Source: Mytilisepta virgata (Eukaryota; Mollusca; Bivalvia; Mytilida; Mytilidae). From it: a stretch of 64,000 bases of DNA. The stretch lies in the NCBI GenBank assembly GCA_028015205.1, contig CM051511.1:35766001-35830000 (forward strand), in the 5' to 3' direction. Below are positions 1 to 13,193 of the stretch, piece by piece (within the stretch, counting starts at the first letter, position 1; each line of letters begins with the position of its first letter). The notes under the pieces were generated by a model. The model saw only the letters and a list, made by a program, of their open reading frames with translations, ran no database searches and was not told the DNA's origin. Both the position numbers and the translations under genes were made by a program.

Positions 1-477
1 TGACCAAAAAATTGTCTTTATTTTGAACCTAGCGTCCTCCCAGCAAGTAAAAAACACCGGTTCCTTTTTAAAACAGTCTTTAAAACTGAGGTCAGGGGAC
101 TAGTCACTTTTTGCTTGTTCTTTGTGTTTATAATGTTCAATATTGTGTATTTGTTAATCTGTTTTTTTTTTGTCACAAACTATATTTAAGGACAATAAAG
201 TAATTTAAATTTGAATTAAGAAATAAAATAATCCACACTGGAAGCAGCCAATACCAAGTTTAGTCCGAGGATATGTTACACGAGACAATAGATGCTCTTC
301 TGTGTTTCTGAAGATCAAAATATGAGAAGTTTTCACCAAAAAAAAATCAAAATAGTCTAAAGCGTATGAATGCCAAAATGACTTTACCTGAGAGCAATGG
401 ACGTTCATTGAAACTATCCCAAAATCGATATTTTAAATTTACTGTTACAAAACTGAATTCTTAAATTTTGTGAAAGC

Positions 478-650
478 TAAGAAGCATATTCCTCGTGCGT
501 TTTAGCTGGTTTTGGATTTTCCCCCTTTTTAAATTTTGGCATTTATTTTAATTTGCTCTTCAACGTTTCGGATTTGGTTTTCAACATTTTAGGCATTGAG
601 CACGACAATGGACAAAATGTGCATATCTTGTGCGTCAAAACTGGTAACAT
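478..650 (-). repeat. Dispersed repeat D, copy (minus)
   Basis: Member of a family also at 4497-4673, 4708-4772, 4845-4985, 11512-11690, 31945-32015, 34885-35090 and 54600-54652. Landmarks on the sense strand are a CACAAGATGTGCA box, a CGACTCATCAGTTG box, CCTAAAATGTTGAAAA and a run resembling GCCAAAAAGACCAAAAGGG. Confidence 0.6.
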
Positions 651-694
651 ATAATTTACTATGAGATTAGTCTTGTTTTTTTACTTCCATTTAC

Positions 695-904
695 CTCGAC
701 TTTCTATTTTTTCCGTCAAGCAGAATGGTAAATCATCAGGACAGCTTGCAGTAAAGTGTTGATGGAACTGACAGTCCTCAGCAGTGTGATTTGCGTTTGA
801 CACACATTTGGCCTGTTGTATCATATCTTCTATTGCAGTAGCACAATTCCCGTTTTGAGTCGTTTCTGCACAGCTGTAGCAATATAAGGCTTTCACCAGA
901 TCAT
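695..904 (-). CDS. Internal exon of a third Ly6/Quiver-like gene (partial)
   Basis: This is the middle exon of a cysteine-rich three-finger (Ly6/uPAR/Quiver type) protein. The acceptor AG is at 906-905 and the donor GT at 694-693. Both boundaries are phase 1, exactly as in the middle exons of the two complete paralogs at 8021-8239 and 14459-14656. The translation begins D-L-V-K-A-L-Y-C-Y-S-C and ends near T-E-K-I-E-S-R-G, with the family's CYxC opening, an ExC-type middle and a conserved acidic end. The C-terminal exon would lie to the left of the window. I could not find the signal-peptide exon between 905 and 6421; it is either diverged or this copy is incomplete. There is no frameshift in the exon. 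Family assignment is fairly sure; gene status is uncertain. Confidence 0.6.
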
Positions 905-1364
905 CTGTTATGAGATAAATTAAGCGTTACACTAATCGTACGATCCTTTACAGGAAATGTCTGACACAGGCCTACCACTACCAGGTTTAAAAAACAGAAA
1001 GAAAAAAAGGGGGAAAAACGTCCATCCCACCCTGATCACGTATTCAGTAAGAAGTCTGTTCGTAAAAGCTATTTTTTTGTGGGTAAGATTAAGAATTATC
1101 CTAATGACAGTACGGAGTTCTTTTTTATCTGATCCGAGACTGAAATTACTTTAAAGTGCAGTGGATTGAAGGGTAGTCCCATTTTAAAACAGCTGCAGCA
1201 GCACAAATTCAACAATCGTCATTTTAATAAATGTATACTCATAACTGAAAATATTGTCAAAATTAAAACAAAAATCTACTTTTGCTATTCAAGGAAATGC
1301 TCAGGAGTATAATAATCATTCACTTATTCCCGAAATCCTGAATTTGTCACTACAATCAGGGCAT

Positions 1365-1465
1365 TTGGCTTTTATCGTCGTGGCCAGTTGTTATTGGCGG
1401 AGAATCCTATTAGAGATCCAACGACCTATGAAAAAAACTGTAAAATCAAAGTCGAATACACATCG
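1365..1465 (-). mobile_element. Decayed SINE fragment (family B, antisense)
   Basis: The stretch from catttggc through GGCCAGTTGTTATTGGCGGA and CCAACGACCTATG matches, with decay, the 3' part of the SINE copies at 49970-50234, 54651-54927 and 60631-60854. The tRNA head is missing. Confidence 0.55.
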
Positions 1466-1910
1466 CTATGAGCTAGATTCGAAAACACCATCTCAGTGTT
1501 GACGGAATATTGATTATTTGAACTACCAAGAGCATTCGGCCATCGTAGACTCTGAATGGAAAAAATACACTACAAAAGAAGGTGAACTGCATTTCGTGGC
1601 CAAAGATTTGTTGTACGTCTCATTACTCGACGTTTTTTATGGTCTAATGAATCTTTAGAAATATTTTCATCTTTGGTCCCATGAAATCAGTCATGGTTAG
1701 TCAAAATCTCCAAAATACAATGATAATTCAGAATTGTGAATACCGATATTACTTCACTATAACACGAGAATAAAGAGGTAAATTGTAAGGTTTTGATCCG
1801 AGTCCGAAGTTCTTTTGATTGAGATAAAGAACGCTTATACACGGATATATGACATTGCCCGAGCATTTGACATGAGTTTGAAAATATATACTAGTAAATA
1901 TTTATAGTAT

Positions 1911-2662
1911 AACTAATCTTGAAATGCGAATACATATAAAATCGAACAACATAATAATTCACGAATGCGTATAGCGCATGAGTGAATTATTAGTGTTTTT
2001 CGTTCACGAGTTGTAGATTGTTGGTATTCGAATTTCGAGATTAGTTATTCTGTTTATTACGTTGACATATTCCCTGTATTCATAAAATTTAACGAGAAAA
2101 TACAAGGGATTATGTTTTTATGCGACTACACGACGACGTTTGTATAGCAACATTGTTGGCAACGGCTATTGTTACGTAACTTCCTAGAGTGAAATATGAC
2201 TTTCGATTTCACTTGGGGAATTATCGGATTTGATTTCACTCGGAAATCCCGGTATTTCACCACACTCAATGTTATAATTATAGTACAACTAATCTTGAAA
2301 TGCGAATACCTAAAAATCTACAACGAGTTACCGAACAACACATTAATTCACGAGTGTGCGTAGCGCACGAGTGAATTATTAGTATTTTTCGGTCACGAAT
2401 TGTAGATCTTTGGTATTCGAATTTCGAGATTAGTTATTCTGTTTATTACGTTGACAAATTCCGTGTATTCATAAAATTTAACGAGAAAATACAAGGGATT
2501 GTGTTTTTTATGCGACTACACGACAGCGTTTGTATAGCAACATCGTTGGCGACGGCTATTGTTACGTCACTTCCTAGAGTGAAATATGACTTTCGATTTC
2601 ACTAGGTGGATTATCGAATTTTATTTCATTCGGAAATCCCGGTATTTCACCACACTCAATGT
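1911..2662. repeat. Two tandem copies of a foldback element
   Basis: Copies at 1911-2275 and 2287-2662 are near identical (period about 376 bp). Each starts AACTAATCTTGAAATGCGAA, which pairs with TTCGAATTTCGAGATTAGTT about 120 bp later, and the loop carries a second hairpin around GCGTAGCGC. The remaining ~230 bp is a conserved tail ending in GTGAAATATGAC and TTTCACC-type short inverted pieces. A diverged third copy is at 30390-30735. Confidence 0.75.
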
Positions 2663-4496
2663 AATAAATAAAGTTAATCTGACATATTACTATACCGTAG
2701 CCTATTTATACTTACAGCTCAAACAGTTAATAATGATCAATACCAATGTACGTCGTGTCATTATGAAATCTCAGTCACATATTTTTGTTCATAACATACC
2801 TTTCAGTAGTCAATCAGAGATTATTAAACAATACAGTTATGAAACTTGATAAAATATTTCATATCAAATCAATTTTATCAGTAGTATACAAGGAAGAGGT
2901 AACCAAAAGGAACTAATAATTTATATTTTTTTCTCCACGCATTCTTTTGAAAAAATTAAAAGCAATCCCCATGACAGGGCTCTACAATAACTTTTTTCCA
3001 ACTTGTCCGTTTAGACATGTGAATACCAATTTTCACTTGTCCGAGTAATGTAGCCACTTGTCCGCAAAAAAAAATTAAAGAGAGGAAATTTGATAAATGA
3101 ATGTAAGTTCATTGCTAATACAAATGTGAGATTTTATGTTTGGATTTTATTTGATTAAATCAGAGTCTCCTTTCATGTATATGATGTTTTTAGAGTTTGT
3201 TTTTACATGGTCATCTGTTCACCAGTATTCTCTTGCTTATCTGAATCAATGTCAATGAGTAAGTTAGATCTTCGTTCATTTGGGTTATATCCAGGCATGG
3301 GAAGTCACCCAAAAGACATAAATTTCGCTCGTGGCAAAATATTTGGCCTAAATGGCCGACCTGTGGTAAAATCAGGATATTTTGAAGCCAGTGTGAATTA
3401 TTTCTTAAAAACATATACTCATGAGAGGGGACTACCTATGAAATATTCAACCAAAGTTCCTATTTGCCTATAGTTTCAGAGGCGAAAAACATTTTTTGGC
3501 TAAATTTTGTTTCATCCACTGACTAGATGAGACAGGGAAGTTTGGATACCAGTAAAACCGGTTTAACCACACCCTGTTCAGTGTCTGTACAAAGTTAGAC
3601 TTTCCCGACTCTCTTTTGTGTTCATGTTTGTGTTTTCTTCTCTTTTTTGTTATTTTTATCAGGGGGTCCGTCTATTGGGTGGTATGTCCCTGTTGACCTT
3701 TCCTGAAATCCATTTTTGCTGTTTAGTGGGCTTTACTATAATTTTATTAGATTTCATATAAAGAACAAGGAGGTTCTACATGTTGTTCAAACGTTAGTGG
3801 TTACGTCATTTCTTACGCAAAAATAAATGCCTGCAAGGAAAATCTGAAACATCTTAGCATCTGAAAGGGAAATTTTAAAAGAATAAAAGAAAATCATCAT
3901 GTTTTATTCAATTTGAAAACATTTTAGGTATTCCCAAGAACAATAGTAATGTTTCAATTTTATACAGGTTGTATAATATATGTAAATTAACTTAATAACA
4001 TGAATTGGTTCTTAAAACTCCTACAATATTTACATAAGGTATTACAGATAAAAAATTGACAGTTTAACAGTCAGATAAAAGTCTTAATCAATAAAACATA
4101 ACAATTCAAATCAATGACAATATTTATTTTATCTTATCTCAAAGTGCTTCTCGTTATAAAATCTAAAGTGTAACTATTTTGACTGGATCTTTCTCATGAT
4201 TATGTGAAATTAAATACAGTCTTAAATGAATCATAGACAAAAAATAGAACGATATCACAGAAAACAACAGTTATTTAAGTACATTTTCTTGGAAATGTAT
4301 ACTGTTCTTTTCATTCTATTGGTTCTCCTTTATTCTAATTTGTGTTCAATAAGGATCCTTTATGAAAACATTTTTCAGACCTTGAGCACAACTGATGAGT
4401 GGACTCCAAGTCCTTGAGGGTATCCCGATCTCAGTTGATAGTATTTCGATACTAACCAAATTTATACTAAAAATTAACCGTTACAAAATTCGTGCA

Positions 4497-4985
4497 TAGC
4501 TCTCTCCTTAGATGATTTTGGCTTTACCCCATTTGGTCATTTTTGGTGTTTTTGAATTTGCTCTTATCTCTTTTGGATTGTTGTTTTAGTTTTAAACATT
4601 TTAGGGCTTAAGCACTACTGATGAGTCGTAAATCGACGAAATATGCTCATCTTGTGCATCACAATTGGTATGAAAGAATTGTATTTCAATGTTCCGTGTT
4701 ATTGGTTTGGCTTTTCAACAATTTCAGCCTTGAAACACAACTAATGAGTTGTAAATCGACGTAATGTGCACTGCAAAAGTGACAACCGGAAACACTAAGA
4801 AAATTATAACATTAAAACATATTCGGATATATATAAAATGTGTGCAAATTTCGTCGATTTACGACTCATCAGTTGTACTCGAGGCCTAAAATGTTGAAAT
4901 ACAAAACAACAATTTAAAAAATTGAAGAGCAAATTCAAAAATGTCAAAAAGACCTAAAGGGGTAAAACCATCTAAAACAGCAAAA
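4497..4985. repeat. Cluster of three dispersed-repeat D copies, two inverted to the third
   Basis: Copies at 4497-4673 and 4708-4772 (minus) face a copy at 4845-4985 (plus), so the cluster can fold into a long hairpin. A further fragment of the same family (TTGAGCACAACTGATGAGT) sits at 4382-4400. The stretch between these is otherwise plain AT-rich DNA. Confidence 0.6.
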
Positions 4986-5337
4986 AGAAAAAAAAGCTCA
5001 CCACAGATTATCGTTATTGACTTATCACAGGCTAATAAAAAGATGGCGAACTAAATTAAGTTTTACAAATCTGTCCCCTATGGACGGAGGTAGACCAAAA
5101 AAACAAATTAAGACATACAGTAAAAATCAGTAAAGATTTGTGACTAACTGATATGCATTTTCTATGGCCAAATGATGAACTATGAAAAATAAACAAAATC
5201 AAAAATGCTCTGAAATGATATATGATTAACATTCAAAATATACTGTGTCTGACTTATCAATATTATGTAGATTTATAAGAATGCTTAAAAATGACAACTA
5301 AATTTAAGCGATTATATATATACAGATAAACCTGCTG

Positions 5338-5342
<5 letters not shown>

Positions 5343-5388
<46 letters not shown>
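5343..5388. repeat. (AT)n microsatellite
   Basis: Simple alternating AT run of about 46 bp. A shorter TA run occurs at 50288-50311. Confidence 0.9.
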
Positions 5389-5392
<4 letters not shown>

Positions 5393-6120
5393 GAAGAAAA
5401 GCTGAAGAGGTAGAGGGCGACACACGATTAGTGGACAACGTACAGTACGCAATACGTAAAATATGGCCAGGTGTAAAATATATTTTATGTATTCAAGATT
5501 TCATGCTTCATTTATTTATAAGGAATATTTGGCTTTGACCAGATTTGTCCAAAAATGTCGACAAAATTTTACTGCGGGCATTTTTAACAACAAAATTAGG
5601 GTCGGCGTGGAAACCCTAAAAACTTTCATTTACATCTATTAGTATAGACATGTGTTAAAGTACAAATTCAGAAAATTATTTTTGCAAAGTGATGATGGCC
5701 AAGAGTTCAAAATCAAATGTGCAAGGAGCCAAACACTGAAAATAAAGTATGAAGTTCAGGAGTACAGTAAACAAATTGTAGCATAACGCAACAAACTGAA
5801 ATTGACTTTCCTCTCCTGAGATCTTCTAAAAGTTAAATGGTGACTGACTCCCTAAATTTAATAGCAAGGTATCAGGACCATAAATGAGCACGTGATTCTT
5901 TCAAATGTCCCGGATGTAATTCCAATGACCTCGGTAATTATCGGCACTCTTCCGAAACCCAATGTACCCAACATATTTTTATGGACACAAACAACAAAGT
6001 GTCTTTCAATTTTACAAAGATATATATTTAGATAATCCATAATCTATGATGGTCCGGATACCTTGTACTCTCTGACTATCATGATAACATAGACATTATT
6101 CCCCATTTTTGATACATGTA

Positions 6121-6372
6121 AGTTGTCTCCCATTTAGGGAGTTATCTGCTCTTTGGAGAAGGTATCAAAATAATGGAAAAATTGACGTAAAATGGATTTC
6201 TGCAAAATAATTTTCCTTTCTAACAATATCCTCCACATACATTAATAACATGTTCTTGGATACATTTTCCACATTTTTCGCTGTCCCGAATTCAACATAT
6301 TAATGAAAAATTAAAATTACTTTTTAGACACCTTCTGTCAGGAACGATAAATCATGCATATGGGAGACAACT
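6121..6372. mobile_element. MITE-like element with 13-bp perfect terminal inverted repeats
   Basis: AGTTGTCTCCCAT at 6121-6133 is the exact reverse complement of ATGGGAGACAACT at 6360-6372. No clear target duplication was seen. It ends about 50 bp from the 3' end of Ly6 copy 1, possibly within its 3' UTR. Confidence 0.5.
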
Positions 6373-6421
6373 CAAATATCCACTAGTAGGGAATAGATAA
6401 AGACACATATCTAAATAACTA

Positions 6422-9400
6422 TTACACATTTAAGAATATAAGATAAATGGTAATAATGTAAATAAACCAAATTTGTGTGCAGTATGTGCTGGTGCAACCA
6501 TTTATTTGTGGCCCGTTGCAAAAGTCTTTGTTACACACAGTAACACATGCCAATCGTCTTGATCCGGACTGGTACACACACGTTGTTTGGTTCAGTGTTT
6601 CGTCGATGTTCTCAAACCTGGGATCGTAGATTGAGAAATTCTGTTTAATGTTAAAACAATCTCGTATGTAGGCATGCATTTGACCTACAAGAAACATGTA
6701 ACCATGGTAACGATAGAGTTTCTTTTTATTTAAATATCTTTAAACCGATAAATACAAAAAGAGAACAATTTTATGTTCAATATGTAAATGAAAAACCAAG
6801 ATTAAATATGGCCGAAAAATTCAAACAGGAAGAGATGTATCACGTAATTAACTATCTTACCATCAATGAAAAAAATTCCAGAACTACCTCTTGCAAAAAT
6901 ATTTTAAGTTTTTAAAGAATTGTGTTGTTGAAATTCGGGATATGAGATCACTTCCTTACCCCTCTTAAATGTCAAAGTGTCTGACCTACTAATTTTAATA
7001 TGACGTCCTATATATCGTCAAACGATATATTGCTCGGTATATGTACTTTCAACACACCAGTACAGAGGCTTTTATTTAAACGCGAATTCTGTCAACTTCT
7101 TATTCAAAATATGATCTTAATGGGACAGATACAGCATATTAAACGCAAGAGAAATGGCACGGTCAAACCAATGTTGGATACATATAGGACAACTCAAATG
7201 AGCAAAATTTGCGTATTTGACCTATTAGAATGGAAATAATTCATGTGTGTTACAGAGTTGTGGTCATTTACACATGAATTAGTTCTTAATTTACCCCCCC
7301 CCCCTCCCCCCGTCCAATCTAGAAGACTTGTAAATGTACTTGATATTTTGTTTTCTGGTTGTCATGTTTAGACTTGTTCCAGTTGAGTGCTAACAATGTC
7401 AACCGGCCTTAAAATTTTTTATCACCTATGACCATTAACCAATCAGAACACGTTTTTCTTTTTTAAATCTTTATCTTTATTAATCAAATGCACATTTATA
7501 CCCCGAGGGGTTGAAGGCATATAGACAACAAACACAAACAATAAAATAAACACAATAGACAATAATTTACTACAATTTTGTGCAGGTGTAGAGTCCACCC
7601 TCCTCAGTTCTATAGACTTTTTAATGAATGGAACCGTATACTGTAATACCCTGGAGTTAAAAATAAGTTTTTTTAGTTTAAAATTCCTTGCGAAAACCTG
7701 CATGAGGTAAGCCAAAATTTTAGAAGGTCAAAAACTACACAAAAACCAAAACATTGTGATCGATACAACTAAATGGGCCTAAGCAGTTTAGCCAAAACAT
7801 TGTATTATATCAAAAGGGGTTATACGCAAGTTAAATAAAGTATTGAAGTCGTCTCCTAATACAAAATTATGTATTCATTAAACTGATAAAAAAAATCCGT
7901 ATTTTTAACAGAGAAAAAAGAAAACACTCAAATCATGACACAATTCCTATTTTTCCCACAATAAAATAAATACAACCTAAATAAATAAACCACCCTGAAA
8001 TAATTACAAGATGTACTTACCCAATTCTTCTATTCTTTCAATGATACAAGCATCGTTTGACTGCTCAGGACACTCGTCTTTCAAATATTTGAACGTTTCT
8101 TTTTTATGACCATCGCTCACAGTTGGTGGATTTGTAAGTGATGCGTTCCATCTCTGGTAACTTGCCAACATACCAGCTGTATCTGTGATACATTTTCCAT
8201 CAATAACAGAGTCTGCACACTGATAGCATCTTAATGCATCTGAAGTATTCAAATAATAAGGACGGTCATATGAAAATGTATAGATAAGGAGTATGATTCA
8301 ATGAGACAACGCTAATTACGGACAGTCGCACATTACAGTGCTGTTCAAGCGTGCCCTGGTTTTCTTATTCCGAGCTTGACTAGGATTTGGGAATGGTATT
8401 TTGCATATACTTTTTTAGGTAAATAGAAATGCATTTGGTAACCTGTGCCATATAAAATTAATTTAATAGTGGATATAACACGTTTTTTGATTGGTATTTT
8501 TTTAAAAGTATATCAAGCATAGACAAAATATATTTAAAAATTGTTCTTTCCACTGTGACGTCATAAAAAGGAATCCTTACGTAATAAATGGATTGACTGT
8601 AATTTTGTTTTCGGTCTATCGAGTTAACCCAATCAAGTGGCGCACATTTAAAAATGCACCCTTGGTCGAAATTATTTCATAGACTAAAAAAAAGTTATAT
8701 GTTACGCATCTGCAGTAGGTAGTTTAAAGTTTCTTGACAGTTTTAAAAGTCGGAATACAAAAAAAAACAGAAATATTTCAACTTTACATTGATATTCTCT
8801 TATTTTACGTAAAATTATTGAACATTTTCAAATATCATATTTAAGGATGCTCTCTAGTCATGTTTTGGTCTTTTTGTCAGATTTTCGGAACCCTCGGGAT
8901 TTATCCATTTCTTAAACATGAAGTTATTTGCCCATGAACCCCCACTGTTTCTTTTATAATTCAATCATATATACCTTAAAATGGTATTTGACAAAATTTT
9001 ATGAAATCCTTTTTATTTTTTCATACATTTTTGAGAGACTGAAGTTGTCAATGCAAAGACAATGAAAAATCCAGAGAAAACCCATTTCCTGCAAATTTTC
9101 AAGGCCTTATAGCCCTGAAATGAGGACATGAACCTATATTTTTTTCTTTCTTATTTGTTTACTATTCATATGTTCTCTCAAACTAAAACACCTATTTCAA
9201 ATCCTATTTATTTCCTATTAGACCAGCGATCATCCTTAAGCACCAGACTGGCATTCCTCATATTTCACTTCAGTGAATTTAAATAATTGTATTTTAAATT
9301 CAATTCAAAATTCAATTTTTGTTTGAGGCATTTGGAAAAAACCAGTCACAAAGATGCTAGTGTCTTTCTCTGTTTAAGGGATACAAACGTAACAAATGTG

Positions 9401-10459
9401 ATGTCCCTTTTGTTCATTTGAAACATATTTCTCATTTGTGGTGCTTGCAGCCAAAGAATGAAAATAAAACATACTCCTCGACGAAAGGCAAAAACCTAGA
9501 TTCACGGTAAGTTGAGAGTACCATTTATTTGTGCGTAAAGGGTAGTGTTAAATGATCGCTGTTACTGAAATTATTTTCTATTTTAGACACTTAATTTTGA
9601 TTTTCGAATTTTCACCGCCTAAAATTTTGGGACTTTCCTGGACCTAATTATATGTACAATAGACCAATACGTTCAGTGACAAATCAGTATACTGTAAAGT
9701 CATTTCACAAATGATTTTGGTAATAATAATCATTATCAAATAATTCATCGACATCACATTTGCATACGATGACCTCTAATTGTTATGTCATTGCACTCTC
9801 TCAATGGATTTTGTCTCAATGACGTATAATGCATGCAATTTCATTTTTCGTATCGTATCAATTTCGTACGAAATTTAAAATTTAAATATAGGGGTGAGTC
9901 AATTACTTAGAAGAGAACCATCATGCTTTCCTATTAAACTCCATGCAAAAGATCTACATAGTTCTTCGAAACATTTCGTGCCTGACGATTTTGTAACTAG
10001 GTGAACTGTTTTCCAATGTGGCTGCCAAATAATTGAGTGACTTTGTATATCATAATACCTTTAGATAAAGGTCGAAATGGATACTAGTAAACAGTAAGGG
10101 TCTAGCTTTAAGAGAGCATAAACATCCAACGGTTAAGATAATTTTTAGCTTAATCATGTTTAAAAGCAGTTCTATCTATATTCAATCCGAGATTTCCTTG
10201 ATATACGAAATATCAGCATGGATCAGAAGAGACACATATGCAAAACATTCTCGGTTTTTTTGTACTTTTCATTTCTGACATTATGTGTGACGTCAGAGCC
10301 ATGAGTATACAATATATAACGTCATATCCCAAAAAGAAATAAAAAAAAGTGATCGAAATGATATTGTCCATTTATTTAACATATATTTTACAAACCTGAA
10401 TATTGAATAAATCCAAAAACTGTTATAAAACACAAAAAGATCCCAAGAATATACACCAT
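6422..10459 (-). CDS. Ly6/Quiver-like GPI-type protein, copy 1 (three exons)
   Basis: Exons are 10396-10459 (ATG at 10459), 8021-8239 and 6422-6684 (TAA at 6424-6422); both introns are phase 1 and obey GT-AG. The spliced product is 181 residues. Residues 1-21 are a hydrophobic signal peptide (MVYILGIFLCFITVFGF). The mature part opens DALRCYQC and carries the ten-cysteine pattern of Quiver/Sleepless-type Ly6 proteins, ending in CNKDFCN, plus two extra cysteines just before a hydrophobic tail (FIYIITIYLIF), as expected for GPI attachment. N-glycosylation sites N-A-S and N-Q-T are present. Such proteins act at the cell surface, often modulating ion channels or receptors; the ligand here is unknown. 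It is a tandem paralog of the gene at 13394-17445, with which it also shares sequence around exon 1. The family call is firm, the function is not. Confidence 0.8.
8841..9239. mobile_element. TTAA-bounded MITE-like element, short form
   Basis: Bounded by TTAA at 8841-8844 and 9236-9239 with ends GGATG / CATCC. The same ends occur at 16301-17066. TTAA target duplication is the hallmark of piggyBac-type transposons. No transposase is encoded. It lies in intron 1 of Ly6 copy 1. Confidence 0.45.
10288..10295. promoter_or_regulatory. Full CRE palindrome TGACGTCA in intron 1 of Ly6 copy 1
   Basis: A perfect 8-bp CREB/ATF palindrome lies 101 bp into intron 1. The same site with matching flanks (ATTTCTGACATTA nearby, TGTGTGACGTCAGAG around it) occurs at 17267-17274 in the paralog. 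Conservation beyond the coding exon fits either recent duplication or a retained control site. Confidence 0.4.
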
Positions 10460-11511
10460 GATTTTCCTTCCTTCCAAATACCCGTATCTAATATTGATTT
10501 TATTACAACATAAATCAATGATTTTGTCAGAGTAAATTCTGTTATCAAAGTTTCACCTTTATAGTACTTGTAAATTTATTAAAATTGCACTTGAAGTTTA
10601 CAGTATTTGTGTGTTTTGACTGTGTTTTATGTGTATGTAATTTTATTTCTCGGTTCTTTGAAGGATAAATTTGAAACGCCCAAGACTATTATGCAAAATT
10701 GTATTGAAACATAGACATACGACGGAAGCATTACAAATTTCTTTTCTTGTTTGAATTTTTTTAACATATAGCCAGTTTTCTCGTTTCTGTCGAAAATTTT
10801 TGATACATGTTTTTTTTTTATCTTTCGTATATGTTTTTTCTGACATTTAGTCTCTCTCGCTCTCCTTAATTTAACACATGGGTAAAAACCCTCAACGAAA
10901 AAATACCTGTCTTGCATGTACTTTGAATAAAGATTTCTCCGAATTACATTACAAACAGGAAGTTTATCTGGTACATTTTAAGGACAAACACATATTCACG
11001 GATTTAACACTGGTTCTTTCACATGTGACAGTTCGAAATTTGACTGCTTAAAGTCTCGTACAATGCCATATGAAACGACTATACGAAAAATAGAGACCAT
11101 AACTGCTCATGGCTAAAATTATTATGCCAGACAATGCAGCTCATTTGATAGTGTTTCGATACTATATACTTCAATTTACTTTTATAGAAAAAAAATGATA
11201 AATTGTGTGCGAGTATCTTCCTCATGGCATACATAATCTGGGATCCAGAATGTAAATCCTCGTTATTCAAACGGCCTTCCTCTGGATATATATTTTAAAT
11301 GAAGCTAGCACAGCGAAAAGTGTTTTACCGGGGGACCAGGCTACCTCATAGCATAGACCTGTTCTTTGATTGTTCCCTTTTTCGATCGGTTTGGCAATTG
11401 GGAGTTCGAATTCTGCTCATAACCAGATATATTTGGAAACTAACGTGAAATGGACACTTTACATTTACTGTTATCAAAATGTAAAATCCATTTCGGAAAA
11501 TTAAGGAATAT

Positions 11512-11690
11512 TTCCTTCATGGCGTAGCTCTGTCCATAGATTGTCTTTCTTTCAGCGTTTGAATTTGGTCTTCAACTTTTTGGATTATTATTTCGGCTTT
11601 CAACGTTTTACTGAGATCTTGAGCACAACTGATGAGTCATAAATAGACAAAAACTGACATCTTGTGCATTAAAACTGGCATCATGGAATA
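11512..11690 (-). repeat. Dispersed repeat D, copy (minus)
   Basis: Contains the CAACGTTTTACTGAGATCTT, GAGCACAACTGATGAGTC and CATCTTGTGCAT landmarks of the family in antisense order. No coding potential. Confidence 0.55.
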
Positions 11691-13193
11691 ATTATATAGA
11701 TACAAACGCATTGTTGATACTTTTATTGCACGTACAAAAAACTATTGAGCATAATCTACTAAAAATCATATTATTATTGTACGTTCTAAACAATTTGAAA
11801 TATGTACATTGTACTTAATTTAGAGTTATTATGCTTTTTATTTCAGTTAAAAACAATATCAAATGGATACATGTCATGATAGATAAAGCAAACAAGTGGT
11901 TTAAATGTAGACAAATAGTTTTTATGCAGAATCCTTCATGAAAATATTTGTTATATTAAAAAAAATATAGTCCAACAATTCCCTTCAGCAAGGAACATGT
12001 GCCATAAATTCATAGCTTCATATAAAATTTTATGATCCACAAAATTTCTGAAATAAAATTATACACGAAAACGCCAAAAAAGCAAAAAGCAAATAAAATA
12101 ACATAAACCTACAGCCAGTTACATTAACAGTTTTAGTGATCATTTAACTCTCTTTCTTTCCGCGACATTTGCTGAACAAAATTCAATAATTGTGAAAAAA
12201 TTGCTAAAATGTCAAATGACAAAGGAATACCGAAGTGATGATACAATGGAGAAAGTGCGTAAGATTCAAATACAATTGCAAGGCAATCTCGTTAGAATAC
12301 AACACAGCACACTAATATAACTAGGATATAAGAAAAAGACTTAAAAACACATAATAAATTGAACAGAATATAAAAAGATAGCACAGAAACTAAAGCACTA
12401 GCATTTTCAACTTCCACAAAAACCGGAAGTAAAACCGGAAGTGACATCAATATGGTGTCTAAGTAACTATTCAAACTGATATAAATATTTAAAAATGTAC
12501 ATGAATTGATCTTGTAGTATTTGGAAAAAAGTCCAAGATATGCTAACATATCAATGAACAACGGCGCACAATCCTAATTAAAACATTAGTACGACTACGA
12601 TTAGACATCCGATTTGATCTGGTTTCCAGTTTTCAGTGGTTTTTTTCTACTGGAGTGCTGGAACCAGTCTTAATCGTTGTCGTCCAAATGTTTGTGAAAC
12701 TGACACAAGATTATTATTTAATGTACATGATCTTCGACGTTTTACGTAAGATATACTCGCAGCAAAGAGTTACTGCAATCAGAATGCATGACAAACGTTG
12801 GAGACAGATATATTTGTAGTTATCAGTGGAAAACAAACACTTTTTTGGCTGACATACATTTGATTTTATGGGAAAAGGGCAAGTCATTTTGTATACGTCA
12901 CAAGCGCCCCTAATTTTTCTTTTACAATTTAATTTCGGATGATATTGAATCTTTTTTTTCACTGCATTTTTAACATGATTTCCCCCTTCATCTTTTTACC
13001 CGCCATTTTGAAATTCTTCTTTACCCTTATTCATCTAATAAGAATCGAATGGATTTTCCCTAACGCTGCAATCTGAATTAGCATCAAACTGCAAATTATT
13101 TTTCTATGGATCATACTTTCATAAACTTACTATACTCTAACGAGGAAATAGATACAAAAAGACATTTCGTGATAAAAAAACATGAAATTCAGT

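Larger units (their letters stand above)
905..6421. other. Intergenic/intronic stretch between Ly6 exons
   Basis: No supported gene was found. It holds the SINE fragment at 1365-1465, the foldback pair at 1911-2662, the repeat D cluster, the AT microsatellite and the MITE-like element at 6121-6372. An 88-codon open frame at 3207-3473 shows no recognisable motif and is not called. Confidence 0.5.

Noticed and set aside
3207..3473. 88-codon plus-strand ORF
   Set aside because: No motif, no neighbours, overlapping open frame on the other strand; cannot be told from chance.
4226..4417. Plus-strand ORF with a signal-peptide-like run from an ATG at 4295
   Set aside because: It runs straight into a copy of dispersed repeat D, has no donor site in a sensible place and no partner exon. 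Probably chance.
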